Assembly (NCBI RefSeq): GCF_003094615.1
Contig: NZ_QDKO01000020.1
Span: 1 to 64,000, forward strand
Source of the DNA: Caulobacter radicis
Lineage (GTDB): Bacteria > Pseudomonadota > Alphaproteobacteria > Caulobacterales > Caulobacteraceae
DNA: 64,000 nucleotides
Direction of reading: 5' to 3'
Shown here: in pieces, positions 1 through 8,334 of the stretch
Position numbering within the stretch: the stretch's first letter is position 1
Layout: every line of letters begins with the position of its first letter
The notes under the pieces: model-generated
Seen by the model: only the letters and a program-made list of their open reading frames with translations
Database searches by the model: none
What the model was told of the DNA's origin: nothing
Position numbers and translations under genes: made by a program

Positions 1-207
1 GGGCCGGGGTTGGGGGTGGCTGCGGCGGTCAGGCTTGAAAGGACGTACGGGCTGAACGCGCGGCGTCACCCCCATCCCAACCCTTCCCCCATCGAGGGGG
101 AAGGGCTTTAGGGAGCGGAAAGGCGATGGAAACCGGCACACACCTCGGAAGCTGAAAACGTCCCCCCTCCGGCCCTTCGGGCCGCCTCCCCCAGAGGGGG
201 AGGGTCT
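1..207. repeat. Intergenic palindromic repeats, no gene seen
   Basis: This stretch holds no convincing gene. It contains a perfect 10-bp hairpin (81-90 with 96-105, CCCTTCCCCC and its complement) and a second repeat unit at 151-203 that begins GCTGAAAACGTCCCCC and ends in a G-rich arm. The 151-203 unit recurs almost unchanged at 10941-10990, so it belongs to a dispersed intergenic family. It lies just after the stop of the minus-strand TetR gene and could act as its terminator. Confidence 0.6.
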
Positions 208-1383
208 TCAAAGCGAGCCGAACAATCGCGCCTGCAGCGCATCGCGCATGGCGCCGAACAGCGCCTCGCGGTCGGCGGGGGCGGCGAAGCGGAGTTTGCC
301 GATCAGGCCGCCCATCAGGGTGGACCAGACCATGGCGTCCAGGCCGTCGGCGTCGTTGACGCCCTGGCGGCGCAGCATGCGCATCGAGGTGGCGCCGCGG
401 GTGGCGCGGACGGCGGCGGCGAGCGGCTGTAGGGCCGGCTCGCGGGCGGCGGCCAGTTGCAGGGCGCCCAGCGCCCGCACCCGGGCCGAAAAGCCGCCGG
501 TCGGGGCCATGACGGTGGCCACGCCCGTGTCGTCGGACGAAGCCAGGACCTCGGCCCGCACCTGGCGGTGAAGCTCGACCATCGCCGCCTCGACGAGGTC
601 GGCCTTGGTGCGGAAGAAGTAGGTGGTCGCCGCCAGCGACACCCCGGCCCGGGCCGCGACGTCGCGCTGGGTCAGGCGGGAGACGCCCCGATCGGCGATG
701 CCGGCGATGGCCGCCTCGACGATGCGGCGGGCGGTCTCGTTGGCGTGCTCGCGCTCGGGCAGGACCTCGTCGGGCGCGGGGCCGGGCGGGACGGGCTCGA
801 TGGCCCCCTTGCCCAGCCGCGCGCCAAGGCGCCGGAAGGCCGGGACCAGCCACAGGAGGCGCTCGCCGGCGTCGGGCTCGACATGCAGCAGGGTGCAGAG
901 GCCGACCGCGAGGCCGCCCCAGCCGTCGGCCTCGATCTCGGACGCGCCGAGAACCAGCGCCGTCTCGCGCCAGAAGGCGAACTCGGCCTCGCCGCCCTGC
1001 CCGGCCGCGGCTTGCAGCTCGAGATCACCGCCGACCTCGGCCTCGATCTCGAACTCGCCCAGCAGCACGAAGCCCAGGCGACCAGCCTCCAGCCGTTCGG
1101 CGACCAGCAGGGTCATGCGGTCGGCGAGGCTGTTCCAACGCGGGCCGCGCGAAAGGCCCGCGGCCAGCGCCTCTCGCCGCGCCGCGGCCTCTTCGAGGGC
1201 CAGGGCCTGGATCCGCCGCAGGAAGCCGGCGCGATCGCCAAAATGGTAGTTCACGGCCGAGGCCGCCGCGCCGGCGCGGGCCGCGGCGGTGCGCGCGCTG
1301 ACGGCTCCCAGCCCCTCTTCCAGGGCGATGCGGTAGCCCGCCTCGACCAGTTGGGCGGCGGAATCCAAGTCTGCGACGGCCAT
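208..1383 (-). CDS. Tandem two-domain TetR-family transcriptional regulator
   Basis: This 391-residue protein is about twice the usual TetR length and contains two TetR-like units. The first helix-turn-helix is near residues 28-55 (ARAGAAASAVNYHFGD) and the second near 235-262 (AARAGVSLAATTYFFRTKAD), each followed by a helical ligand-type domain. A one-chain fusion could bind DNA as an intramolecular pseudo-dimer. It is divergent from the TonB receptor at 1608, and the gap holds three copies of TGRAC-N4-GTTCA, so I infer that it controls that receptor and itself. The start is the ATG at 1383. The ligand is unknown. Confidence 0.85.
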   Translation of the reverse strand: MAVADLDSAAQLVEAGYRIALEEGLGAVSARTAAARAGAAASAVNYHFGDRAGFLRRIQALALEEAAARREALAAGLSRGPRWNSLADRMTLLVAERLEAGRLGFVLLGEFEIEAEVGGDLELQAAAGQGGEAEFAFWRETALVLGASEIEADGWGGLAVGLCTLLHVEPDAGERLLWLVPAFRRLGARLGKGAIEPVPPGPAPDEVLPEREHANETARRIVEAAIAGIADRGVSRLTQRDVAARAGVSLAATTYFFRTKADLVEAAMVELHRQVRAEVLASSDDTGVATVMAPTGGFSARVRALGALQLAAAREPALQPLAAAVRATRGATSMRMLRRQGVNDADGLDAMVWSTLMGGLIGKLRFAAPADREALFGAMRDALQARLFGSL

Positions 1384-1396
1384 GCCCGTGTGTGGC

Positions 1397-1566
1397 TGGA
1401 CAGCCGTTCAAATGCAAGTCTGGACAAGCGTTCAAGTTGCGCACCACCTGGAGCGAGAGCGAGATGGAACGCCACACATATTGTGCAATAAATTCAGTCA
1501 TATATTGCACAATACATCAATCCGTCGCCTAAATTTCACGACAGTTTCACACGGTACAATCGTTCA
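1397..1566. promoter_or_regulatory. Three operator-like palindromes between tandem TetR gene and TonB receptor
   Basis: Near-palindromes of form TGRAC-N4-GTTCA occur at 1397-1410 (TGGACAGCCGTTCA), 1421-1434 (TGGACAAGCGTTCA) and 1553-1566 (GGTACAATCGTTCA). The first two are 24 bp apart next to the regulator start; the third is about 40 bp before the receptor start. The size and symmetry suit a TetR operator. Binding is inferred. Confidence 0.5.
1480..1513. promoter_or_regulatory. Inverted repeat ATTGTGCAAT / ATTGCACAAT
   Basis: A perfect 10-bp inverted repeat (1480-1489 and 1504-1513, 14-bp spacer) sits in the AT-richer core of the divergent promoter region upstream of the TonB receptor. Each arm is itself close to palindromic (TTGTGCAA). 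It differs from the TGRAC-N4-GTTCA sites beside it, suggesting a second regulator or an mRNA leader hairpin. Confidence 0.35.
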
Positions 1567-1607
1567 AATTGCTATCCGCCCCTCGTCTTCATCGAGGGGA
1601 AGCCATC

Positions 1608-4460
1608 ATGACCCGCGCCCGCCGGAGCGCCGCCAAGGCCCTGCTGCTCACCACCGCCGCGCTCGCCTTGCCGATCGCCGCCCATGCCGCCGACGCGGCC
1701 CAGCCCGCCGCGATCGCGGCCACCGCCACGGCCACCGGCCGGGTGGTCGGCACGGACGGGGCCTATCTGGTCGCCGCCGAGGTGTCGGCCCCGAAGCTGG
1801 GCCTGCGCACCACCACCGACCGCGAGGGCCGCTTCAGCCTGGCCCTGCCGGCCGGCGCGCAGACCCTGCTGGTGCGCTATCCGGGCCTGCCCGACCGCTC
1901 GGTCGAGGCCGGCGCCGGCGCCGGCGCCGCGCCGATCACCGTCAGCTACGCCGACGCCCAGGAGATGGAGGCGCTGGTGGTGACCGCCGGCCCGATCCTG
2001 GGCTCGCAGGCCGCCGCGATCGCCCAGCAGCGGGCCGCCGACAACATCATGAGCGTGGTCGCCGCCGACGCCATCGGCCGCTTCCCCGACCAGTCGGCCG
2101 CCGCCGCCCTGTCGCGCATTCCCGGCGCGGCCATCGAGCGCGACCAGGGCCAGGAGCGCTATGTCCAGCTGCGCGGCGCGCCCGAGCGCTGGACCGTGGT
2201 GTCGATCGACGGGATGAACGTGCTGGGCGCAGAGGAGCGGGTGTTCCGCTTCGACTCCGTGCCCGCCGTGGTCATCCAGTCGATGGAGGTCAACAAGACC
2301 CTGACGCCGGAACAGCCGGCCGAGGCCCTGGCCGGCCGCATCAACATCGTCACCGCCTCGCCGTTCGACCGCCGCGGCTTCCACGTCTCGGGCGACCTCG
2401 GCTACGGCGAGATGGCGCTGGGCGACGGCCCGCAGCGCCAGGGCTCGATCCGGGGCTCGTGGTCGAACGACAAGTTCGGCGTCGTGGCCGCGCTGGCCCA
2501 CTACCGCCGCAACCAGACCACCGACAACCGCGAGATCACCTGGAACCGCGACGGCGACCTGAACACCGTCGACGACTTCTCCTTCCGCTCCTACCGCCTG
2601 GAGCGCGAGAACAACGCCGCCCAGCTGGGCCTGGAATACCGCCCCGACGGCGGCGGCCGGATCTTCTTCAACAGCCTCTATTCGGAGTTCATCGACCGCG
2701 AGCAGCGCAACCAGTACGACTTCCAGCTGTCGCGCGCCCGCACCCAGACGGCGGCCAATCGCGGCCCCGACAGCGGTTTCGTCGACGGCGCGGCCTATAC
2801 CGGCAGCTGGCAGTACGGCCGCTACTACAGCGACACCTTCGCCAACACCCTGGGCGGCGACCACGAGTGGGCCGACACCTCGATCAAGTGGCGGCTGAAC
2901 TACACCCACACCGACGCGGGCGCCTACCTGCCGCTGATCCAGCAGAACTTCGGCCGCCTGTCGCTGGTCTACAGCGGCGCGACCTCGGGCATTCCGGACC
3001 TGGACCTCTACACGACCAGCGGCTCGGGCACGACCTATACGCGGGGCTCGGCGCTGGCGAACCTGCCGCAGACCGGCTCGCAGGCCGACGTGCTGATCCC
3101 GATCGTCTACAGCACCGACACCGACGCCTGGACGGGTCAGGTTGACGTGGCCCGCGACTGGACCTCGCTGGGCGCCGAGGCCACCTTCAAGGCCGGCGTG
3201 AAGTACGACATGCGCAAGGCGACCGGGAACACCTTCTCGGGCGTGCCGGGCGCGACGCCCATCCTGCAGAGCCTGGCGGCCCAGACCGGCGGGACCTGGA
3301 GCGTCACCCCGCGCATCACGGGCGCCCAGTGGACCAGCGACTTCGCGCGCGGCTGGGGCGTCAACTACGTCGACAACATCGGCCTGCGCCAGGACCTGGA
3401 CACCCTGCTGGCCAAGGCCACGAGCGCCGGGCTCTACAACGCCGCGGCCGCCGTGCAGCCGCAGGACCGCTTCGCCGTCGACGAGAACATCCTGTCGGCC
3501 TACGCCCAGAACAAGTGGACCCTGGGCAAGTGGGAGGTGCTGGCCGGCCTGCGCGTCGAGAGCGTCGACCTGGAAAGCCGCGGCGTGGTGGCCAGCGGGT
3601 CGAGCCTGACGCCGCTGACGGCCAAGCAGAGCTATACCGACCTGTTCCCCAGCGTTCACGTCAACTACGAGGTCACCGACGACATCCAGGCCCGCTTCGC
3701 GCTCATCAGCGGCGTGGCCCGCCCCTCGTTCGGCGAGATCCGCACCAGCGTGTCCGTCAACGACGCCAGCGAGACGGTCAGCGGCGGCAATCCGGACCTG
3801 AAGCCCGAACGCGCCTTCGGCTTCGACACGGCGCTGGAATGGTACCTGCCGGGGGCCGGCCTGCTGTCGGCCTCGGCCTTCTATCGCCGGATCGACGACG
3901 TGCTCTACGACAGCGTCGCCACCATCCGCGACGACCGCTACGACGTCGGGACGCTGGACCGCACGGGCTATACCTACTCGACCACGCTGAACGGTTCGGA
4001 CGGCAAGATGGCCGGCATCGAGCTGGCCTACATGCAGCAGTGGCGGTTCCTGCCGGGCCCGCTGAGCGGCTTCGGCTTCCAGGGCAACGTCACCTTCCTG
4101 GACGGCGAGTTCAAGACGCCCGAGGGCGTCAAGAGCGCCTTCCCGGGCCTGTCGGACACCCTCGTCAACGCCTCGATCTTCTACGAGAAGTACGGGCTGT
4201 CGGCGCGCCTTTCGTACCAGTGGCGCAACGACTGGCTGGACGAGCCGAGCGCCGACGCCACCGACCAGACCTACTGGGCGGCCACCGAGCAGGTGGACCT
4301 GTCGCTGCGCTACCAGGTGCGCGACGGCGTCACTGTCTACTTCGACGCCAGCAACCTCACCGACGAAACGGGCATGCGCTACCAGGGCCACGCCAACCGC
4401 CCGATCGAAGCCGAGGGCGTGGGCCGCCGGTTCATGGGCGGCGTGCGGTTCAACTTCTAA
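1608..4460 (+). CDS. TonB-dependent outer-membrane receptor with N-terminal carboxypeptidase-like regulatory domain
   Basis: This 950-residue protein has a signal peptide (MTRARRSAAKALLLTTAALALP, ending near AHA), then a CarboxypepD_reg-like beta-sandwich (about residues 40-110: VVGTDGAYLVAAEVSAP, TTTDREGRFSLALPAG). The plug domain follows (PDQSAAAALSRIPG, IQSMEVNKTLTPEQPAEALAG), then a long beta-barrel ending in an aromatic C-terminus (GGVRFNF). It should import a large substrate using TonB energy. The ATG at 1608 is preferred over an upstream TTG because GAGGGGAAG precedes it. The next gene, a secreted phosphatase, begins 17 bp after its stop, so the two are probably one operon. The substrate is unknown; a phosphorylated or glycan ligand is a guess from the neighbours. 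Confidence 0.92.
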   Translation: MTRARRSAAKALLLTTAALALPIAAHAADAAQPAAIAATATATGRVVGTDGAYLVAAEVSAPKLGLRTTTDREGRFSLALPAGAQTLLVRYPGLPDRSVEAGAGAGAAPITVSYADAQEMEALVVTAGPILGSQAAAIAQQRAADNIMSVVAADAIGRFPDQSAAAALSRIPGAAIERDQGQERYVQLRGAPERWTVVSIDGMNVLGAEERVFRFDSVPAVVIQSMEVNKTLTPEQPAEALAGRINIVTASPFDRRGFHVSGDLGYGEMALGDGPQRQGSIRGSWSNDKFGVVAALAHYRRNQTTDNREITWNRDGDLNTVDDFSFRSYRLERENNAAQLGLEYRPDGGGRIFFNSLYSEFIDREQRNQYDFQLSRARTQTAANRGPDSGFVDGAAYTGSWQYGRYYSDTFANTLGGDHEWADTSIKWRLNYTHTDAGAYLPLIQQNFGRLSLVYSGATSGIPDLDLYTTSGSGTTYTRGSALANLPQTGSQADVLIPIVYSTDTDAWTGQVDVARDWTSLGAEATFKAGVKYDMRKATGNTFSGVPGATPILQSLAAQTGGTWSVTPRITGAQWTSDFARGWGVNYVDNIGLRQDLDTLLAKATSAGLYNAAAAVQPQDRFAVDENILSAYAQNKWTLGKWEVLAGLRVESVDLESRGVVASGSSLTPLTAKQSYTDLFPSVHVNYEVTDDIQARFALISGVARPSFGEIRTSVSVNDASETVSGGNPDLKPERAFGFDTALEWYLPGAGLLSASAFYRRIDDVLYDSVATIRDDRYDVGTLDRTGYTYSTTLNGSDGKMAGIELAYMQQWRFLPGPLSGFGFQGNVTFLDGEFKTPEGVKSAFPGLSDTLVNASIFYEKYGLSARLSYQWRNDWLDEPSADATDQTYWAATEQVDLSLRYQVRDGVTVYFDASNLTDETGMRYQGHANRPIEAEGVGRRFMGGVRFNF

Positions 4461-4477
4461 AGCCAGGACATAGAAAC

Positions 4478-5590
4478 ATGCTGATCCGCAACCTGCTGAC
4501 GGCCGCCTGCGCGGCGGCCGTCCTCGCCGCCCCCGCCGTCCAGGCCCGCACCGCCGCCGCCACCGTGACCGAGGCTTCGGTCGTGCTGAAGGACGGCGCC
4601 TACCAGGTGGCCTGGAAGACCAGCCGCCCCGGCGCGCCGGTCGACCTCTATGTCGCCGCCTCGCCCGACGCCCCGCTGAAGGCCATGCGCAAGCTGGCCG
4701 ACAACGACAAGGACGGCGCCGCCAGCGTCACGGCCGCGGAGGCCGGCGCCGCCCGCCCCTACTTCTACGTCGTCGCCGATGGCGAGAAGACCGGCCTGCG
4801 CACCGCCACCCGCGTGGTGCCGCTGCAGGGCGCGGCCAACTTCCGCGACCTCGGCGGCTATTCGGCCGCGAACGGCAAGCACGTGCGCTGGGGCCAGGTG
4901 TTCCGCTCCAACGGCCTGTCGACCTTGACCGACGCCGACTACAAGACCGTCGGCGACCTGGACGTGCGGCTGGTCTGCGACCTGCGCACCGACCAGGAGC
5001 GCAAGACCCAGCCCACCGTCTGGCGCGGCGGCAAGGCCGTGCCGGTGTTCCTGAACTCGCCCAAGGCGGGCCTGGACATGGACATGCGGGCGCTGTTCGG
5101 CGCCGGCCCGCCCAGCGCCGAGGCCGTCCGCGCCAACTTCATCGGCTTCTACAAGCTGATGCCGGAAGCCTATGCGGGCGAATACAAGGCGATGTTCGAG
5201 AAGCTGCTGGCCGGCGACGCGCCGATGCTGGTGCACTGCTCGGCGGGCAAGGACCGCACGGGCGTGGCCTCGGCCCTGATCCTGACCGCGCTGGGCGTGC
5301 CCCGCGCCCAGGTCACCGCCGACTACGCCATGAGCGAGACCCTGCTCGACACCGAAAGCGCCCGCCGGGCCATGGCGGCCGGCGCCAAGTCGGACGATCC
5401 GAACGCGGCGATGTTCGCCAAGCTGCCGCCGGAGATCACCCGGGTGCTGATGCGCACCGAGCCGGCCTATGTTGAAGCCGCTCTCGACGCGGTGACGGCG
5501 AAGTACGGCTCGGTCGAAGCCTATCTCGACAAGGTGCTGGGCGTCGACGCCAAGGACCTGGCCAGCTTGCGGGCCCGCTACCTCGAATAG
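4478..5590 (+). CDS. Secreted tyrosine-phosphatase-family protein (Y_phosphatase3 / PtpB-like)
   Basis: The 370-residue product has a signal peptide (MLIRNLLTAACAAAVLAAPAVQA), a short N-terminal beta domain (about residues 25-110), then a dual-specificity phosphatase domain. The hallmark NFRDLGGY strand is followed by the catalytic loop HCSAGKDRTG, with nucleophile Cys254 and Arg260 in the CX5R arrangement. The AGKDRTG loop matches the bacterial PtpB/LipA type, whose members act on phosphotyrosine and phosphoinositides. Its periplasmic or extracellular position and coupling to a TonB receptor suggest dephosphorylation of an imported or environmental organophosphate. That role is inferred; the family call is firm. 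Confidence 0.88.
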   Translation: MLIRNLLTAACAAAVLAAPAVQARTAAATVTEASVVLKDGAYQVAWKTSRPGAPVDLYVAASPDAPLKAMRKLADNDKDGAASVTAAEAGAARPYFYVVADGEKTGLRTATRVVPLQGAANFRDLGGYSAANGKHVRWGQVFRSNGLSTLTDADYKTVGDLDVRLVCDLRTDQERKTQPTVWRGGKAVPVFLNSPKAGLDMDMRALFGAGPPSAEAVRANFIGFYKLMPEAYAGEYKAMFEKLLAGDAPMLVHCSAGKDRTGVASALILTALGVPRAQVTADYAMSETLLDTESARRAMAAGAKSDDPNAAMFAKLPPEITRVLMRTEPAYVEAALDAVTAKYGSVEAYLDKVLGVDAKDLASLRARYLE

Positions 5591-5637
5591 GCAAATCCAT
5601 ATTGTGGGATTGATGCTCACAAAATGAATGGATAATC

Positions 5638-5700
5638 CTCCAGATCGCTCTATGGTCTGACCAATTCGACCAGGCTGCCTGACAGCTTCGCGATCTGGAG
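5638..5700 (+). promoter_or_regulatory. GntR-type operator inside an inverted repeat that includes the Shine-Dalgarno
   Basis: The sequence TGGTCTGACCA (5653-5663) fits the TGGT-N3-ACCA palindrome of FadR-subfamily GntR regulators, several of which respond to hexuronates. It lies between perfect 11-bp arms CTCCAGATCGC (5638-5648) and GCGATCTGGAG (5690-5700). The right arm contributes to the GGAGG ribosome-binding site of the GH115 gene, so a transcript starting upstream could occlude its own translation start. Function is inferred. Confidence 0.5.
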
Positions 5701-5706
5701 GAAACC

Positions 5707-8178
5707 ATGCGGCTGACGTCGCTGCTGGCCGGCCTGGCGGCCGCCGTCTTGGCCACAAGCGCTTGGGCGCAGGACGCCTGGGTCAGCGAAAAGCGCTCGC
5801 CGGGCGCGTTCCCGATCGCCGGGTCCGAAATCCTCTATTCCGAAGACGACTTCCCCGTCGTCGGCCTGGCCGCCCGGGACCTGCGCGACGACCTGGGCGC
5901 GGTGATCGGCAAGACCCCTTCCCTCTCCACCGGCAAGCCGAGCGGCAAGACCGCGATCATCGTCGGGACGCTGGGCAGGAACCCGCTGATCGACGGCCTG
6001 GCGCGCGACGGCAAGCTGAAGGTCGGGGATCTTGCCGGCGCCTGGGAAAGCTTCGTCATCGCCGTGGTCGACAAGCCGGCGCCGGGCCTGGACCGCGCCC
6101 TGGTGATCGCCGGCAGCGACCGGCGGGGCGCGGCCTTCGGCGCCTATGAGCTGAGCCGCGCGGCCGGGGTCTCGCCCTGGACCTGGTGGGCCGACGTGAA
6201 ACCCCAGCGAAAGAAGGCGCTGTACGTCGCCGCCGATGCGCGCCGGTTCGGCCCGCCGTCGGTGAAGTATCGCGGGATCTTCATCAACGACGAGGACTGG
6301 GGGCTACAGCCCTGGGCGGCCAGGACCTTCGATCCAGCCTATGGCGACATCGGGCCCAAGACCTACGAGAAGGTGTTCCAGCTCCTGCTGCGGCTGAAGG
6401 CCAACACCCTGTGGCCGGCGATGCACGAGGTGACCAGGCCCTTCAACGCCGACCCGGCCAACGCGGCCCTGGCCGACCGCTGGGGGATCGTCATGGGCTC
6501 GTCCCACGCCGAACCGATGCTGCGCAACAATGTCGGCGAGTGGAAGGCCGGCGCGGAGGCCTTCAACTACGCGGCCAATCCGGGCGGGGTGCTCGACTAC
6601 TGGCGCGAGCGGACCAAGGCCAACGGCCGCTACGAGAACGTCTACACCCTGGGCATGCGGGGCATCCACGACTCCGGCATGGTCGGCGGCGGCGATATCG
6701 ACGGCCAGCGGGCGCTGCTGGAGAAGATCATCACCGACCAGCGCGGGCTGATCGGCCAGTATGTCGACCCCAAGGTCGAGACCGTCCCGCAGGTGTTCAC
6801 CGCCTACAAGGAGGTGCTGGACATCTATCGCTCTGGGCTGAAGGTTCCCGGCGACGTCACCCTGGTCTGGCCGGACGACAATTTCGGCTACATCCGCCAG
6901 CTGCCGAACGCCGACGAGCGCAAGCGGCCGGGCGGATCGGGCGTCTATTATCACCTGTCCTATCTGGGCGCGCCGCTGTCGCAACTGTGGCTGTCGACCG
7001 TGCCGCCGGCCCTGGTGATCGAGGAGATGGGCCGGGCCTGGGACCTGGACGCCCGGCAGCTGTGGGTGGTCAATGTCGGCGACATCAAGCCGGCCGAGCT
7101 GGGGACCCAGCTGTTCCTCGACATGGCCTGGGACGTCGAGCGCGTGCGGGGGCTGGGCGCCCACGGCTATGAGCAGGCCTTCGCCCGCGAGACCTTCGGA
7201 CCCAAGCAGGCCAAGGCGATCGCGCAGATCCTGGCCGATCACCACCAGCTGAACTTCGAGCGCAAGCCCGAGCACCTGCAATGGTTCTGGGGCAAGGGCT
7301 CGACGCCGCGCTCCAGCCCGCTGTCGGTGGAAGAGGCCGATGCGCGGCTGGCGCGGTTCGACGCCCTGGTCTCCAAGCTGGACGCCGAGGCCGCCAAGAT
7401 CCCCGCCGAGCAGCGCGACGCCTGGTTCGAGCTGGTGGACTATCCGGTGCGGGCCGCGGCCCTGGCCAACCACCGGTTCTTCGACGCCGAGGCCTTCGAC
7501 CGGCTGATCGGCGAGCGGCCGGACGAGGCCCGCGCCCGCGCCGCCAAGGCCCGGGCGGCGGACGCGCAGATCAACGCCCTCACCCGCCGGTTCAACGACG
7601 AGATCGCCGGCGGCAAGTGGCGCGGGATCATGTCGGTGGAGCCCGCCGACGGCTCGTGGACCTCGTTCCGCCAGCGGCCGTTCGCGGCTCCGGCGGCGGA
7701 TGCGACGTCGCCGCGCCTGGCGCCGGCCCCGGTCGAGGACCAGGGCCTGATCGTGGTCGAGGCCGAGACGGCCGGCGGCAAGGGCTGGCGGCGGATCGAC
7801 GGCCTGGGGCGCGGCGGGGCGTCGATGGCGGCCGGCGACGTGCGCGAGGCCTCCACCGACGGCGCGGTGCTGGACTATGCGATGAAGCTGCCGGCCGGGG
7901 CCTGGGCTCTGGACCTCGACCTGCTGCCGACCTTCCCGCTGAACGGCCAGACGGCGCTGCGGCTGGCGGTCAGCGCCGACGGCGGCGCGCCGGTGAGCGT
8001 GGCCGCGCCGCGCAAGGTCGGCGACAAGGCCTGGGCGCAGGGCGTGACCGACGGCCGCCTGCGGGTGGGCTCGGGCCTGACGCTGTGCGGCGGCGAGCGG
8101 AGCGTGCGGGTGACGGCGGTGGATCCGGGAGTGGTGCTGGACGCGCTGGTGCTGACGCCCGCGGGGGCGTGCCAATAA
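5707..8178 (+). CDS. Glycoside hydrolase family 115 protein (xylan alpha-1,2-glucuronidase type)
   Basis: This 823-residue enzyme has a signal peptide cut near SAWAQ. GH115 hallmarks are clear: an N-terminal GH20b-like domain (about 40-160), then the barrel with FINDEDWGLQPWA, TYEKVFQLLLRLKANTLWPAMHE and WPDDNFGYIRQLP, a helical segment near 520-640, and a C-terminal beta domain (about 680-820). Family members remove glucuronic or 4-O-methylglucuronic acid from glucuronoxylan. The GntR-like operator upstream fits induction by a hexuronate. No xylanase or uronate catabolic gene is next to it, so it may serve a dispersed regulon. Length is normal for the family. Confidence 0.9.
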   Translation: MRLTSLLAGLAAAVLATSAWAQDAWVSEKRSPGAFPIAGSEILYSEDDFPVVGLAARDLRDDLGAVIGKTPSLSTGKPSGKTAIIVGTLGRNPLIDGLARDGKLKVGDLAGAWESFVIAVVDKPAPGLDRALVIAGSDRRGAAFGAYELSRAAGVSPWTWWADVKPQRKKALYVAADARRFGPPSVKYRGIFINDEDWGLQPWAARTFDPAYGDIGPKTYEKVFQLLLRLKANTLWPAMHEVTRPFNADPANAALADRWGIVMGSSHAEPMLRNNVGEWKAGAEAFNYAANPGGVLDYWRERTKANGRYENVYTLGMRGIHDSGMVGGGDIDGQRALLEKIITDQRGLIGQYVDPKVETVPQVFTAYKEVLDIYRSGLKVPGDVTLVWPDDNFGYIRQLPNADERKRPGGSGVYYHLSYLGAPLSQLWLSTVPPALVIEEMGRAWDLDARQLWVVNVGDIKPAELGTQLFLDMAWDVERVRGLGAHGYEQAFARETFGPKQAKAIAQILADHHQLNFERKPEHLQWFWGKGSTPRSSPLSVEEADARLARFDALVSKLDAEAAKIPAEQRDAWFELVDYPVRAAALANHRFFDAEAFDRLIGERPDEARARAAKARAADAQINALTRRFNDEIAGGKWRGIMSVEPADGSWTSFRQRPFAAPAADATSPRLAPAPVEDQGLIVVEAETAGGKGWRRIDGLGRGGASMAAGDVREASTDGAVLDYAMKLPAGAWALDLDLLPTFPLNGQTALRLAVSADGGAPVSVAAPRKVGDKAWAQGVTDGRLRVGSGLTLCGGERSVRVTAVDPGVVLDALVLTPAGACQ

Positions 8179-8334
8179 TGATCCTTCTCCCATAGGGAGA
8201 AGGTGGCCTGCGGAGCAGGTCGGATGAGGGGTTAGGGACGGTTGACGGCGTGCCGGCACGCCGGTTGACGTCGTAGCCCCTCACCCTCCCACGCTTCGCG
8301 CGGGCCCCTCCCTCTCCCCATGGGAGAGGGATCA
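8179..8334. repeat. Palindromic intergenic element bounded by near-perfect inverted repeats
   Basis: The outer arms, TGATCCTTCTCCCAT (8179-8193) and ATGGGAGAGGGATCA (8320-8334), differ at one position. Each end also carries its own hairpin (CTTCTCCC-ATA-GGGAGAAG and CTCTCCCCATGGGAGAG). The element fills the gap between two convergent genes exactly; its right end supplies the stop codon of the adenosine deaminase-like gene (8332-8334). It probably serves as a bidirectional terminator. A shorter relative lies at 45540-45562. Confidence 0.65.

Noticed and set aside
1572..4391. A 939-codon open frame antisense to the TonB receptor.
   Set aside because: High-GC shadow: low-complexity Val/Ala/Arg composition, no start signal, and the opposite strand has a clear receptor with signal peptide and domain motifs. 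The same applies to the other long antisense frames (e.g. 6304-8259, 38487-40211, 49452-52100, 58728-61343).
4478..5590. Phytase identity for the secreted phosphatase.
   Set aside because: The loop HCSAGKDRTG is of the PtpB/LipA type and lacks the HCxAGxGR-type loop of PTP-like phytases; substrate is left open.
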